A stretch of DNA of 64,000 nucleotides from CAJXVA01 sp963761755. Its GTDB lineage: Bacteria; Myxococcota_A; Polyangia; Nannocystales; Nannocystaceae. The stretch spans positions 682,001 through 746,000 of the forward strand of contig CAVXIC010000012.1 in the NCBI GenBank assembly GCA_963761755.1, written 5' to 3'. How positions within the stretch are numbered: the first letter of the stretch is position 1; each line of letters begins with the position of its first letter. Shown here piece by piece: positions 26,933 through 35,265 of the stretch. The notes below the pieces were generated by a model, which was not told where the DNA came from, made no database searches, and was given only the letters and a program-made list of their open reading frames with translations. The translations under genes and the position numbers were made by a program.

Positions 26933-29011
26933 CTAGGGTATGCACAGCGCCGCGCTGTCTTCGCCGCCCTCGCAACCGGACAGCTCGGGGAACGAACACA
27001 CACCGTCCGGGCAGAAGTTGACGATCTCGCCCGTTCTCAGGAAGTGGTCCAGTTGCTCGTCGGCAGAGGGCAGGCCGCGCAGTGCTCCGTGGGGGTCGGT
27101 ACACAGCCGCATCGGGACCGGGCACGCAGGCTCGTCAGGCAGACCGAAATCGTACTCGACGTACCCCACGCCCTGGGCCTGGGTGATCACCTCCAGCCCG
27201 AACACCTCCCGAACGCCAGAGTCGACGTGCGGGGCGCCCAGGGAGCGGGCCTGCACCTGGGCGGAGAGCGTGGAGACGGAGTGGTCCCCGACCGCCGCGC
27301 GCATCATCAGCTCGTGGGCGGGCGTGTCCGCGAAGGGCTGATCGCGGAGGTGAGGCAGGAAGCCGATGGGCTCGGCGCGGTCCCAGAAGTTCTGGGCGAG
27401 GGTGAGCGCGAGCTGAACGTCGCGAGGGTCTTCGTAGGTGTTCTTGGCGATCGCGAAGAAGGCGTCGAACTGGCGGCTGCGGGTGAGCAGCGTGACGAAG
27501 GGCGTGCCCATCACGTCGGCCGCGCCCCGGGTGACGTCGGTCGAGAGCGTCATGTAGACGGTGCCGAGGATGCCGCCGAGGCTGATGCCGTAGTAGTAAT
27601 TCTCGGACGGGTCGAGCAGCGGGGCGTAGGTCTCATCGACCGCGATGCCCGAGCCGACCACCCTGTTGAGCACCAGCGCGTTGATCAGCGCTTGCTGGGT
27701 TCGGGCGAAGACACCCTCGTACTCCTCGATCCGGCCGCTGTCGAAGATGACGCCGAGGAAGGCTTCGTCGGGCCTCGACAGCCCGATCCAGTCGGTCGAG
27801 AACATCGCGTAGCCGTAGGTGTCCATGAAGTCGAGGAAGTGGTCTCGCTCGATCTCCTCCCGTTCACCCAGCAGGCCGTGTCCGTACTGAAGGAGCGCTG
27901 CAGGGGTCGTGGTGGCCGAGGCCGGGATGAGCATGACGAATCCGAACTCGGCCACGGCGGTCGCCTCGGGCAGGCCGTCGTCCCCGATGTTGAGGACCGA
28001 GACCGGGCCCGGCGTGTCGAGGAAGAGGGGGACCTCGAACGTGCCCTCGATGCGGTACGCGACCCGCGGGTCGAAGTCTTCTTGGACGTCGGTGATCTCG
28101 AAGGTCGGCTCGGTGCCCACCGCGGCGAGGGCCTCGTCGCGCATGTGCACGAGGTTGTCGGTGTTGTTCGCATCGCTGGCGGTCGTGAAGTCCCAGGCCA
28201 ACTGCAGGTCGCCCCGTTCGACCCCCGCCTCGCCGAGGCGGGCGAAGATGTCGGCGTACAGGGGGCGGCGTTCGTCGACGGTGGGGTCCTCGGTGAGGTC
28301 TCGAAGCGCGGCGAAGGTCTCCGAGGCGGGCAGGGCAGCGCCGGCCTCGTCCTGGACGCCGCGAATGGCGACGATGTAGCGGGTCCCGGGGGTCAGCGCG
28401 ACCGCGGGGCGGATGAACAGCGTGGCCCGGCTGCTGTCGTCGACCCGTTCGAGCTCGCTGAAGTGGGGGATGCGCTCGCCGGTCGCCGGCTCGAGCAGGA
28501 CCGTGGGTGAGCCGTCGGCCATCGAGGCCGCGATGTCTGTGGAGATGGGCAGGCCGGCTTCGGTTGCGCCGGGCATGTGCACCATCATCACCGAGCCGAC
28601 CGAGAAGCCGTCGCGAACGGCCCATGCATCGGCCTTGGGTTTGACCTCGCTCTTGCTCGTGGGCATCAAGGCCTCCGAGAGCGCGAGGCGGCGACCGGTG
28701 GGCGTCTGGGGGTCGGCGTCCGTGAAGACATTGTTCGGAAAGGGATACCCGCAGTACTCGGGGTTGATCGGATCGCACGGCAGCCGCGTCCAGTCGACCT
28801 CGGGCTCAGGCTCTTCGACGGTGCTGCCGCCGCTGCTGCTGCTTCCCGAGGACGATCCGTCCGCGACCGACGTGTCGTCGGCGCTGCCGGTGGTGCCCGT
28901 GCCGTCCGTACCGCTGCTGCTCCCGGTCTGTCCGCCTCCGTCGTCACCGCAACCACCGGTGAGTGCGGCAGCGACATAGAGCACGGCAGGAACGCAGCGG
29001 CGAAAGTCCAT
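26933..29011 (-). CDS. lipoprotein with alpha/beta-hydrolase (esterase-like) domain
   Basis: This 692-aa protein has lipobox LTGGC (Cys21). A Gly/Ser/Thr/Asp-rich linker spans about residues 22-66. The region WTRLPCDPINPEYCGYPFPNNVF onward resembles the substrate-side domain of large secreted lipases. An alpha/beta-hydrolase-like part follows, with LLQYGHGLLG (375-382) as a possible oxyanion region and Ser477 in YGISLGGI as a GxSxG nucleophile. Acid and His partners could not be fixed by eye. It is probably a surface esterase or lipase. The ATG lies 7 nt after a TATACT box. It diverges from the LysM-MepA gene with 79 bp between starts. Confidence 0.8.
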   Translation of the reverse strand: MDFRRCVPAVLYVAAALTGGCGDDGGGQTGSSSGTDGTGTTGSADDTSVADGSSSGSSSSGGSTVEEPEPEVDWTRLPCDPINPEYCGYPFPNNVFTDADPQTPTGRRLALSEALMPTSKSEVKPKADAWAVRDGFSVGSVMMVHMPGATEAGLPISTDIAASMADGSPTVLLEPATGERIPHFSELERVDDSSRATLFIRPAVALTPGTRYIVAIRGVQDEAGAALPASETFAALRDLTEDPTVDERRPLYADIFARLGEAGVERGDLQLAWDFTTASDANNTDNLVHMRDEALAAVGTEPTFEITDVQEDFDPRVAYRIEGTFEVPLFLDTPGPVSVLNIGDDGLPEATAVAEFGFVMLIPASATTTPAALLQYGHGLLGEREEIERDHFLDFMDTYGYAMFSTDWIGLSRPDEAFLGVIFDSGRIEEYEGVFARTQQALINALVLNRVVGSGIAVDETYAPLLDPSENYYYGISLGGILGTVYMTLSTDVTRGAADVMGTPFVTLLTRSRQFDAFFAIAKNTYEDPRDVQLALTLAQNFWDRAEPIGFLPHLRDQPFADTPAHELMMRAAVGDHSVSTLSAQVQARSLGAPHVDSGVREVFGLEVITQAQGVGYVEYDFGLPDEPACPVPMRLCTDPHGALRGLPSADEQLDHFLRTGEIVNFCPDGVCSFPELSGCEGGEDSAALCIP

Positions 29012-29018
29012 GGAGACG

Positions 29019-29083
29019 AGTATAGGGGACGTCCGTGTCTCGCGCCGCGTGGCTGTTCAAAGCGCGTCGACATCGGTCATACT
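29019..29083. promoter_or_regulatory. divergent promoter pair with leaderless spacing
   Basis: On the minus strand TATACT (29019-29024) lies exactly 7 nt before the ATG at 29011. On the plus strand CATACT (29078-29083) lies exactly 7 nt before the ATG at 29091, with a -35-like TTCAAA 16 nt further up. Both spacings place the transcription start at the start codon. Confidence 0.55.
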
Positions 29084-29090
29084 CGGGTCG

Positions 29091-30299
29091 ATGGCTGGTG
29101 GATGGGTGATGGCGCTGGCGGCATTGGTCGCCAGTGCTCTGGGCGTGTCCGACCTCGACCTCGGGGCGATCGATGCAGGTGCCCCCGTGGGGCAGTCGTC
29201 CGTCTCCGCGCCCGACGACGATGCCGAAGCGTCCTCGTGGACGTTCGACCCGGCGCGCTGCGACACCGGGCGCGAGGTCGACACGCCGGTGCCGCGACGC
29301 TGGATTCGCCACAAGGTGGCGCCGCGAGAGACCATCGCCGAGATCGCGTTTCGACACGGTGTGGAGCCCTGGGAGGTCCGGGGATGGAACGGGCTGGGCG
29401 ACGACGTCGAGCGGGTCCGCAGAGGTCTGCGCCTGCGGATCAGGGCCGCGCGCATCCCTCCGGCCCGCGCGGAGGTCGAGTACACGATTGCGCAGGGCGA
29501 CTCGTGGGCGAGCATCGCCCGCGCCCATGGTGTCACGCCGTCCGACCTCCGCTCCTACAACTGGCCCTATCGGGGCAAGATGAAGCCGGGCAATGTCTTG
29601 ACCGTCTTCGCGGACCCGATCGTACGCGACTGGGTCGCGGCGACCCCCAGCGCAGGCGAGCGAGTTCGACGCGGTGCGGTCGGCATCGGCGCGCCCGATA
29701 TGGGCGTGCTGCTGGCCGGCGTGCAGATCCCCGAGGGCGAAGGCTACCGGCTGCGCATGCCGCAGACCTCGTACGGAACGAGCTACGCGGTCTCCGAGCT
29801 CCTGCGCGGGCTCGATGACTTTCGCACGCGGACGCCGTGGCAGGGGCAGCTCGCGCTCGGTTCGATGAGCGGTCCCCATGGTGGTCCGGTGGGACACCAC
29901 AAGTCGCATCAGACCGGACGCGACATCGACATTCGGTTGCCGCGTCGCGAAGGCGTGTCCCGCTATGCCGACCTTCGGGCGCGCAGGGTCGACTGGGCGG
30001 CTGCGTGGGCGTTCGTTCAAGCCTTTGCCGCGCTCGATACCCAGGTCATCTTCTTGGACTACAAGCGGCAGAAGCACCTGTACCGCGCGGCTCAGGCCGC
30101 GGGCGCCGAGGACGACGAGCTGACCTCGCTGCTGCAGTACCCCCGAGGTGCGTACGCACGGCGCGGATTGGTCCGGCACTACCCGGGGCACGACAAGCAC
30201 TTCCACGTGCGCTTCTCGTGCGGACCGTGCGAGGTCGCCTGCGCGAGCGCGTCCTTCGCGGAGAGCGCCAATCCCAACGCCCCCAGCGACGCCCCCTAG
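29091..30299 (+). CDS. mepA: LysM-containing penicillin-insensitive murein endopeptidase
   Basis: This 402-aa exported protein has a signal peptide (VMALAALVASALG). Two LysM peptidoglycan-binding modules follow at about residues 73-117 and 130-173 (HKVAPRETIAEIAFRHGVEP, YTIAQGDSWASIARAHGVTP). An M74 MepA-type peptidase forms the rest: His273 and Asp280 in KSHQTGRDIDIRLP fit the first zinc ligands, and HDKHFHVRF supplies the remaining His. It should cleave D-Ala-DAP crosslinks in the sacculus. A Cys pair lies in CGPCEVAC near the end. E. coli MepA lacks LysM domains, so the architecture is extended. ATG 29091 is supported by the CATACT box 7 nt upstream. Confidence 0.9.
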   Translation: MAGGWVMALAALVASALGVSDLDLGAIDAGAPVGQSSVSAPDDDAEASSWTFDPARCDTGREVDTPVPRRWIRHKVAPRETIAEIAFRHGVEPWEVRGWNGLGDDVERVRRGLRLRIRAARIPPARAEVEYTIAQGDSWASIARAHGVTPSDLRSYNWPYRGKMKPGNVLTVFADPIVRDWVAATPSAGERVRRGAVGIGAPDMGVLLAGVQIPEGEGYRLRMPQTSYGTSYAVSELLRGLDDFRTRTPWQGQLALGSMSGPHGGPVGHHKSHQTGRDIDIRLPRREGVSRYADLRARRVDWAAAWAFVQAFAALDTQVIFLDYKRQKHLYRAAQAAGAEDDELTSLLQYPRGAYARRGLVRHYPGHDKHFHVRFSCGPCEVACASASFAESANPNAPSDAP

Positions 30300-30317
30300 C
30301 AGCCACGGGCTGCGAGG

Positions 30318-30776
30318 TCACCCAGCGACGCAGCCCTGCCCGGCTTCGCACGACACCGAGCATTCCGTCGCGTCGCCGCAGTCGACGGCGCAGCCAGCCG
30401 TGCAGTCGGTGATCCGACAGGTGTTGGTGTCCTCGCAGTCGAGGGTGCAGCCCCCCTGCGGGCACGACAGCGTGCAGGTGTCGGTGCCCGAGCAGCGGCT
30501 CGCACATCCGGCGCCCCCGCACGCGATGTCACAGGTCGTGGTGTCGACGCATGCGGTCGTGCAGCCTCCCTTCTGGCAGGTTTGTTCGCAGGCCGGCGCG
30601 TCTTCGCAGGTGAGGTTGCATCCTGCAGACCTGCAGACCTGCACGTTCGATGCTCCGCTCGAGCTCCCGTCGGATCCGCTGTGGGCCGAGTCTTCACCCG
30701 TCTCGATCACGAGCACGTCATCGCGCAGCTCGCAGCCGAGTCCGAACAGGAGGACCGTCAGCATGGCCTGCTTCAT
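30318..30776 (-). CDS. Cys-rich repeat lipoprotein
   Basis: This 152-aa protein has lipobox FGLGC (Cys15), a short acidic/Ser linker and then about 100 residues of imperfect repeats. The unit is roughly C-x3-C-x2-GGC-x3-C-x5-C (for example ACEQTCQKGGCTTACVD and TCTLSCPQGGCTLDCED) and is repeated about five times with roughly 25 cysteines. All could pair as disulfides outside the cytoplasm. It overlaps the preceding anti-sigma candidate by ATGA and is third in the sigma-factor operon, so it may be a regulated surface component or the signal sensor. Family not recognised. Confidence 0.75.
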   Translation of the reverse strand: MKQAMLTVLLFGLGCELRDDVLVIETGEDSAHSGSDGSSSGASNVQVCRSAGCNLTCEDAPACEQTCQKGGCTTACVDTTTCDIACGGAGCASRCSGTDTCTLSCPQGGCTLDCEDTNTCRITDCTAGCAVDCGDATECSVSCEAGQGCVAG

Positions 30777-31651
30777 CGCAGGTCCTCCAGACGCGCGCGA
30801 AGTCGCGTAGCGTGGACCGTGGTCGGGTGCTGCACCAGGAAGGACTCGATCGCCGATCGTTCGGCGGCGGTTCGGCCGAGCTGGCGCAGGGCGTCGAGAC
30901 GGCCCAGCTGTGCCTCTTGGCGCAGGCTTCCGCCCGGAGCGTCGAGGTAGCGGTCGAACTGGGCGAGGGCTTTGCGGGCCCGACCTGCCGAGAGCTCCAG
31001 TCGCCCCAGGGACAGGCGCGCGGCTCGGGCCTGGGCGCTCCGAGGGTGGGCGCGCAACAGGGCCCGGTACAGGGCGATCGCGCCGGCGGAATCCTCGGTC
31101 GCGAAGGTATCCTGCGCCGCACGGAGCATGGCCTCGGCCGATGGGGCGGGCTGGGTGCGCACGGGCGTGCGGTCGGACCTCGCGTCTGGGTCAGGGTCTG
31201 GGTCCGGGTCTGGGTCAGGGTCAGGGTCAGGGTCTGGGTCTGGGTCTGGGTCAGGGTCAGGGTCAGGGTCAGGGTCCGGTACCACGGGCTCTCTCGCGGG
31301 CGCTTCGGGAGCGTGGGCGCGGCCGGAGCGATGCACCGCCTGTCGCTCCTCGTCGGGGGGTGCCTCCACGTCCGGGGCGAGCGTGCCCTCGTCGCTTCCG
31401 AGCAGCGCCCGCGTCCACGACGGGGCGAGCGCCGAGAGCCCTACCGCAGCCAGCAAAACGACCGCAGCCAGCAACACGGCGGCCGCGATCACGGTCGGAC
31501 GCACCCCTCGCGGGGAGGCGGACGCCCCGGCGACGGGCGCGGCGTTGGCTCGTGCAAGCACCGCCTCGAGCAGCGCGTCGTCGCTGCGTTCTCCGGGAAG
31601 CGGCGCCTCACCGAGCTGGGACCAGTCGAAGGGTTCGCGCGTTTCGTTCAT
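30773..31651 (-). CDS. membrane protein with Pro-Asp repeat and TPRs, probable anti-sigma factor
   Basis: This 292-aa protein has a short cytoplasmic N-terminus (MNETREPFDWSQLGEAPLPG) and one transmembrane helix at about residues 52-75. An extracytoplasmic rod of 16 consecutive Pro-Asp dipeptides follows, then a TPR-like domain (AMLRAAQDTFATEDSAGAIA onward). It lies between an ECF sigma gene and a Cys-rich lipoprotein gene, overlapping each by four bases. The topology and position fit an anti-sigma factor whose outer TPR domain senses a partner; no zinc-binding or ASD motif is visible, so this is inference. The Pro-Asp rod should be stiff and could span part of the periplasm. Confidence 0.7.
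   Translation of the reverse strand: MNETREPFDWSQLGEAPLPGERSDDALLEAVLARANAAPVAGASASPRGVRPTVIAAAVLLAAVVLLAAVGLSALAPSWTRALLGSDEGTLAPDVEAPPDEERQAVHRSGRAHAPEAPAREPVVPDPDPDPDPDPDPDPDPDPDPDPDPDPDPDPDARSDRTPVRTQPAPSAEAMLRAAQDTFATEDSAGAIALYRALLRAHPRSAQARAARLSLGRLELSAGRARKALAQFDRYLDAPGGSLRQEAQLGRLDALRQLGRTAAERSAIESFLVQHPTTVHATRLRARLEDLR
31185..31274 (+). repeat. 15-unit hexanucleotide tandem repeat encoding poly(Pro-Asp)
   Basis: Fifteen units of TCNGGG (N is T, A or C) run without interruption, and a sixteenth, TCCGGT, closes the array at 31280. On the coding (minus) strand each unit gives one Pro-Asp dipeptide. Unit length is a multiple of three, so copy-number change would alter rod length without breaking the frame. 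Confidence 0.9.
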
Positions 31652-32259
31652 GGTGCGGGCTCCAGGCTCGTGCTCGGCGTCGCGGGGGCGCCGATTCGTT
31701 GTTCTCGCCGCACCAGCTTGCGAAGCGACGCGAGCCCGAGCCTCAGTCGCCCTTTGACCGTGTTGGGACTGACGAGGGTGAGCTCTGCGACCTCATCGAG
31801 CGAGTATCCCAGCGCGTGATGCAGCACCAGGGCGTTGCGCTGAGGCTCCGGAAGCTCGCGCAGGTACAGCGACAGCGCCCGCGGCAGCTCCTCCGCCAGC
31901 TGGGCTTCGCCTCCGCGGTGGTCAGCGGCGTCTTCGACCCCAGCGGCGTCCCCTGCCGTCGACCGCGTTCGCTCTCGCTGGAGGTGTCGAAGCGTGGCGC
32001 GGGTCGCGATGCGGGCTGCCCATCGCTCCAGCGCGGCATCTCCCCGGTACGTGTGGCAGCTCCGCAGCACCTCCAGGAGCGCGTGCTGGGCGGCGTCGTC
32101 GGCGTCGGCGGTGCACGTGGCCAGGGATCGGGCGACCTTGCGCACCCGAGGCAGCACCCGTCGCGCGATGGTCGCTTGAGCGGCGCGGTCGCCCTGTGCC
32201 GCGCGCTTCGCAACCGCCGCGTCGAGCGACGTCGCCTCGGGTGCATCAGGGCGACTCAC
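31648..32259 (-). CDS. ECF-type RNA polymerase sigma factor
   Basis: This is a 203-aa sigma-70-family protein with regions 2 and 4. Region 2 spans about residues 15-95 (DADDAAQHALLEVLRSCHTYRG). Region 4 contains LPEPQRNALVLHHALGYS and the helix-turn-helix SLDEVAELTLVSPNTVKGRLRL. No region 3 is present. GTG 32259 (MSRPDAPEATS) is preferred over the upstream GTG at 32310 because a TATGCT box at 32280-32285 lies between them. The gene overlaps the anti-sigma candidate by four bases. Three coupled genes (sigma, membrane regulator, Cys-rich lipoprotein) suggest a cell-surface signalling unit. Confidence 0.88.
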   Translation of the reverse strand: MSRPDAPEATSLDAAVAKRAAQGDRAAQATIARRVLPRVRKVARSLATCTADADDAAQHALLEVLRSCHTYRGDAALERWAARIATRATLRHLQRERTRSTAGDAAGVEDAADHRGGEAQLAEELPRALSLYLRELPEPQRNALVLHHALGYSLDEVAELTLVSPNTVKGRLRLGLASLRKLVRREQRIGAPATPSTSLEPAP

Positions 32260-32279
32260 GACGGGTCCGGTCGCTGCGA

Positions 32280-32285
32280 AGCATA
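32280..32285 (-). promoter_or_regulatory. -10-like box of the sigma-factor operon
   Basis: TATGCT on the minus strand lies 20 nt before GTG 32259, giving a leader of about 13 nt. No matching -35 box is evident, so an ECF-type or autoregulated promoter is possible. Confidence 0.35.
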
Positions 32286-32343
32286 TCGGTGCCGACGGGC
32301 TCGCGTGCACGTGTTGAGGGTGGTGTGCATGGGAGGATGCGGG

Positions 32344-33450
32344 TCACTCTTTCTTCCTCGGTCCGCCGAGCCCAATCTCGATCCCCACGCCGGTCGCGAG
32401 GCGCACCCGGTTGGGCTCATGGCGGACCTGGGCATCCCCTCGGCGGACGACGACGTCCGCCCGCGTGAGCAGAACGTCCACAGCCACGTCGAGGGCCATG
32501 CGGACGCGTGGTGCGACATGAACCCCGATACCCGCATAGGCAATCGTGCTGGCGTGCAGCCGCAGCCCGTCATCCGCGGATTGGAGGGGGGGCCCGCCGG
32601 TGGACACGACGCGGGTGACCGGGTCCACGGTGACCGCGCCCCCGACCGCGGCGTCGAACCGGGGCGCGAAGGGAATGCGGGCGCCCGCACCGAGGGTGAC
32701 GGGGTGTCGGCGAAGGTCGAGCTCGACGCCGCCCAGCGAGATCGCCTGGGTCGCGACGTACGCGTAGCGAGCCCACAGCTCGATCGAGGGGCGGACCTTC
32801 CACGTCACGCGAAGCGCGAGCGCGCTGTGCCACGGCATCGCGCTCGAGAACGTGTTGCCGAGGTAGCCGAGTCGAATCCACACGGCACCTGGATGCCTCG
32901 CCGGCCACAAAGAGGCGGGCAGGGGAGCCGGTGGCGGGTCTGGAACGGGTTCGGGGTCAGGGGCAGGGGTCGGGTCGGGGTCGAGCGAGTCTGGGTCGAC
33001 CCGAGCCATGTCTCGGATCTCGCCGGCTCGCAGGGCCATCCCGATTGCGATGCTCACGTTCGAGACGACCTCGGTCGCGGTCGCATCGAGCTGGGTCGGT
33101 TCGAGGCTGCGCGTCCAGACCGCGCCTGTCGAGCCTTCGTAGAGATACAGCCGCATCGGGAGCGGTTCGTGCACCACCCAGACGACGTCGTCGACGCCCG
33201 AGGACTCGACGAGCGCCCGCGAGCGCCGCGGGAGCTGCGAGATGTCGAAGGACCCCGGCTCGTAGGTCGCGGTCTCGAACGCGAGCTGTGCGGTCCGAGC
33301 GTGCGCACCCAGGGATGCTGCGAGGCGCTCGTGCCCGTCGATGCGCGGGAGCTGGAACCCGACGACCGATGCGTCGTCTGCGGACGAGCCCGGTGGTGCA
33401 AGGGCGAGTCGCAGCGCCGCCGTGCACACCAACGCGATGGATCCGAACAC
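32344..33450 (-). CDS. exported protein with probable C-terminal beta-barrel
   Basis: This 368-aa protein has a signal peptide (MFGSIALVCTAALRLALAPP). An N-terminal domain of about 130 residues follows (VVGFQLPRIDGHERLAASLG, VVWVVHEPLPMRLYLYEG), then a Pro/Asp-rich linker (DPDPTPAPDPEPVPDPPPAP) and a C-terminal part of about 180 residues. The last part has alternating beta-strand patterns (AVWIRLGYLGNTF, LGAGARIPFAPRFDAAVGGA, YAGIGVHVAPRVRMALDVAV), as in outer-membrane proteins. No family recognised. The GTG start has a TAGCCT box 9 nt upstream (33460-33465). It follows the same strand as the sigma operon but upstream of it, so it may be unrelated. Confidence 0.65.
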   Translation of the reverse strand: MFGSIALVCTAALRLALAPPGSSADDASVVGFQLPRIDGHERLAASLGAHARTAQLAFETATYEPGSFDISQLPRRSRALVESSGVDDVVWVVHEPLPMRLYLYEGSTGAVWTRSLEPTQLDATATEVVSNVSIAIGMALRAGEIRDMARVDPDSLDPDPTPAPDPEPVPDPPPAPLPASLWPARHPGAVWIRLGYLGNTFSSAMPWHSALALRVTWKVRPSIELWARYAYVATQAISLGGVELDLRRHPVTLGAGARIPFAPRFDAAVGGAVTVDPVTRVVSTGGPPLQSADDGLRLHASTIAYAGIGVHVAPRVRMALDVAVDVLLTRADVVVRRGDAQVRHEPNRVRLATGVGIEIGLGGPRKKE

Positions 33451-33504
33451 GCGAACGCAAGGCTACCACCGCCGCCGCCGCGGTCTCGACGAGGTGCTGC
33501 ACGC

Positions 33505-33918
33505 TCAGCCGAGCGCGTCGCGGAGCCGGGTCGCCAGCGCTGCGCCCGACTCGGCCTCGAGGCTCCCCGCCGGCCACCGCACGCCGAGCCCCGAGGGGTC
33601 GTCGGGCTTGGGGATGATGTGGAAGTGGACGTGGAAGACGGCCTGGTGGGCCAGCGGTCCGTTGTTCTGCAGGATGTTGTACTGCGAGGTTCCGGTGACC
33701 TCCATGACCGCCCGCGCGATGCGGGGCAGGACGCGTCCGATCGCCGCCGCGCTGTCGTCACTGAGCTCGTGCAGGTACGCCTTGCGCTCCTTGGGGATGA
33801 CCAGCGTGTGCCCTTCGGCGAGCGGTCCGACGTCGAGAAACGCCAGGACATGGTCGTCCTCGTAGACCTTGTGGCAGGGGATTTCACCGTCGAGGATCTT
33901 GTCGAAAATCGTGCTCAT
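33505..33918 (-). CDS. HIT family nucleotide hydrolase
   Basis: This 137-aa protein is a canonical HIT (histidine triad) protein. The triad HVHFHII lies at residues 96-102 with the nucleophilic His98. The N-terminal STIFDKILDGEIPCHKVYEDD segment is typical of the HinT/Hit-like group that hydrolyses nucleoside phosphoramidates or adenylated compounds. Start ATG 33918 faces the divergent gene at 33950. A TATCCT box on the minus strand lies 14 nt upstream and overlaps the -10-like box of the divergent gene. Confidence 0.93.
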   Translation of the reverse strand: MSTIFDKILDGEIPCHKVYEDDHVLAFLDVGPLAEGHTLVIPKERKAYLHELSDDSAAAIGRVLPRIARAVMEVTGTSQYNILQNNGPLAHQAVFHVHFHIIPKPDDPSGLGVRWPAGSLEAESGAALATRLRDALG

Positions 33919-33932
33919 GGCAGCCGACGCCG

Positions 33933-33942
33933 AGGATATGCT
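33933..33942. promoter_or_regulatory. overlapping divergent -10-like boxes
   Basis: AGGATA (33933-33938) reads TATCCT on the minus strand toward the HIT gene. TATGCT (33937-33942) reads toward the plus-strand gene and ends 7 nt before its GTG. The two boxes share two base pairs, so polymerase can probably use only one direction at a time. Confidence 0.45.
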
Positions 33943-33949
33943 GCCCGCG

Positions 33950-34504
33950 GTGACTGAGCGAACCCTGCTGATCTTGGCGGCGCTGGGCGCCGCCGTCGTC
34001 GCCTTCGCCGTCTACCATCTGATGACGCGGGAGATGCAGCAGCTGGCCGTCCCCGCGGACGTTCGCGGCGCCCAGACGACCCCCGCGCCCGCGGACCAGG
34101 CGCCCTCCTCCCGCGCCGGGACGCCGCGGACCGGGCCTCGCGGCGACGCCGTGGTGAAGACCCCGCCCACCCCCGCAGGCCCGCCGCCACCGCTGCCCAT
34201 GCCCGAGATCTCGCTGGAGGAGGCGCGCGAGGACTATGCGGACCTCATGGCGGAGCTTCGCGGAGAGCTGAGGCGAAACGAGGACACCGGCAAGCCGCTC
34301 GCGAACGAACACTGGGTCGACTACTACCGCCGCGGTCATGAGGTCATGAATCCGCTGCGCAGGCTGCTGGGATTCGAGGACGAGGACGCCAAGCGCGAGG
34401 TGGCCGAAAAGGACGAAGCGCTGCGGACGCTGCTCGAAGAGCTGCAGAAGGACCCGGCCGGAGTCGAGCCCGACCCGGCTCCGGTCGAGCCTCAGAACCA
34501 GTGA
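33950..34504 (+). CDS. single-pass membrane protein with Pro-rich linker, unrecognised
   Basis: From GTG 33950 the product is 184 aa. It has one N-terminal helix (LLILAALGAAVVAFAVYHLM) and a Pro/Ala/Thr-rich stretch to about residue 85. A charged, probably helical C-terminal domain follows (ISLEEAREDYADLMAELRGE), ending in a Pro/Glu tail. The GTG start is preferred because a TATGCT box ends 7 nt upstream. ATG 33938 lies inside that box, and ATG 33917 would overlap the divergent HIT gene. The gene end overlaps the next gene on the other strand by 13 bp. Function unknown. Confidence 0.65.
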   Translation: MTERTLLILAALGAAVVAFAVYHLMTREMQQLAVPADVRGAQTTPAPADQAPSSRAGTPRTGPRGDAVVKTPPTPAGPPPPLPMPEISLEEAREDYADLMAELRGELRRNEDTGKPLANEHWVDYYRRGHEVMNPLRRLLGFEDEDAKREVAEKDEALRTLLEELQKDPAGVEPDPAPVEPQNQ

Positions 34505-35178
34505 GAGAAACCCAGCGCGAGGCCGGCGGAGATGGTGGTGTCGCGGTAGCGCCAGCTGGCGGCGCTCGCATCGGCCGGTGCGCCGGGCTCGGCGAGCGGA
34601 CGGACGAGGTTCCAGCGCTGGTCGATCGTGGCCGCCGCGTCGAAGGAGATCACCTCGGTGATGAACACATTGGTCCCCAGTCCCGCGCCGATCGTCGGGT
34701 ACCAAGTGCGGGGCCCGACGGCGCGAATGCCATCGTCGCCCGCACTGACCGTGTTGGAACGGCCCATCCCGGCGCGCAGGAGGGCGAAGGGCCGCACGTT
34801 GCGGTCGCGGGCGAAGTACAGCCGAGCGTAGGGGCTCAGACCACCCCGCACCGTGACGGTGCCCTCGCGAGGCTCGACCGCCCAGTCGATCCGTGCGCCC
34901 AGGGCCAGCCATTCGTTGAGCGCGAAGCCGGCCGAGAGGCTGCCGGGAACCCGGCGATAGCCGAAGACGCCCGGCCCGTGGTCGCGCAGCCACAGCTCCC
35001 CCTGGGCTGCGGGCGTGACGACGTTCCCCTGCCAGTAGACCGCGTCGAGGTCGAAGCCGATGAAGCCCCGGCCAGCGACCTCGCCAGATCCGGGCATCGG
35101 GGCGGGCCGGGCGGAGGCCTGCGCGGGCGCGAAGGAAGCCATCACTCCCGCCACAATCCACGTCCAACCCCCGCGCAT
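34492..35178 (-). CDS. outer-membrane beta-barrel protein, unrecognised
   Basis: This 228-aa exported protein has a signal peptide (WTWIVAGVMASFAPAQASA). The mature chain has regular amphipathic strands and ends in SAGLALGFSHWF. The terminal Phe is the usual BAM-recognition residue of outer-membrane barrels, so location in the outer membrane is well supported. It has about eight possible strands, similar in size to OmpA/OmpW-type porins, but no specific family was recognised. ATG 35178 is supported by a TATCCT box 6 nt upstream (35185-35190). Its 3' end overlaps the converging gene. Confidence 0.75.
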   Translation of the reverse strand: MRGGWTWIVAGVMASFAPAQASARPAPMPGSGEVAGRGFIGFDLDAVYWQGNVVTPAAQGELWLRDHGPGVFGYRRVPGSLSAGFALNEWLALGARIDWAVEPREGTVTVRGGLSPYARLYFARDRNVRPFALLRAGMGRSNTVSAGDDGIRAVGPRTWYPTIGAGLGTNVFITEVISFDAAATIDQRWNLVRPLAEPGAPADASAASWRYRDTTISAGLALGFSHWF

Positions 35179-35265
35179 GTGGAAAGGATACCGCGAGCGA
35201 GCGGCGTTGGGCGCGTCAAGTGCGGTGGGCTGTGGGCCCACAACGGGGTATCACTGGCCGCACCG

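Noticed and set aside
30910..33957. 1015-aa plus-strand frame
   Set aside because: It is antisense to the sigma-factor operon and two further genes, with no recognisable domain.
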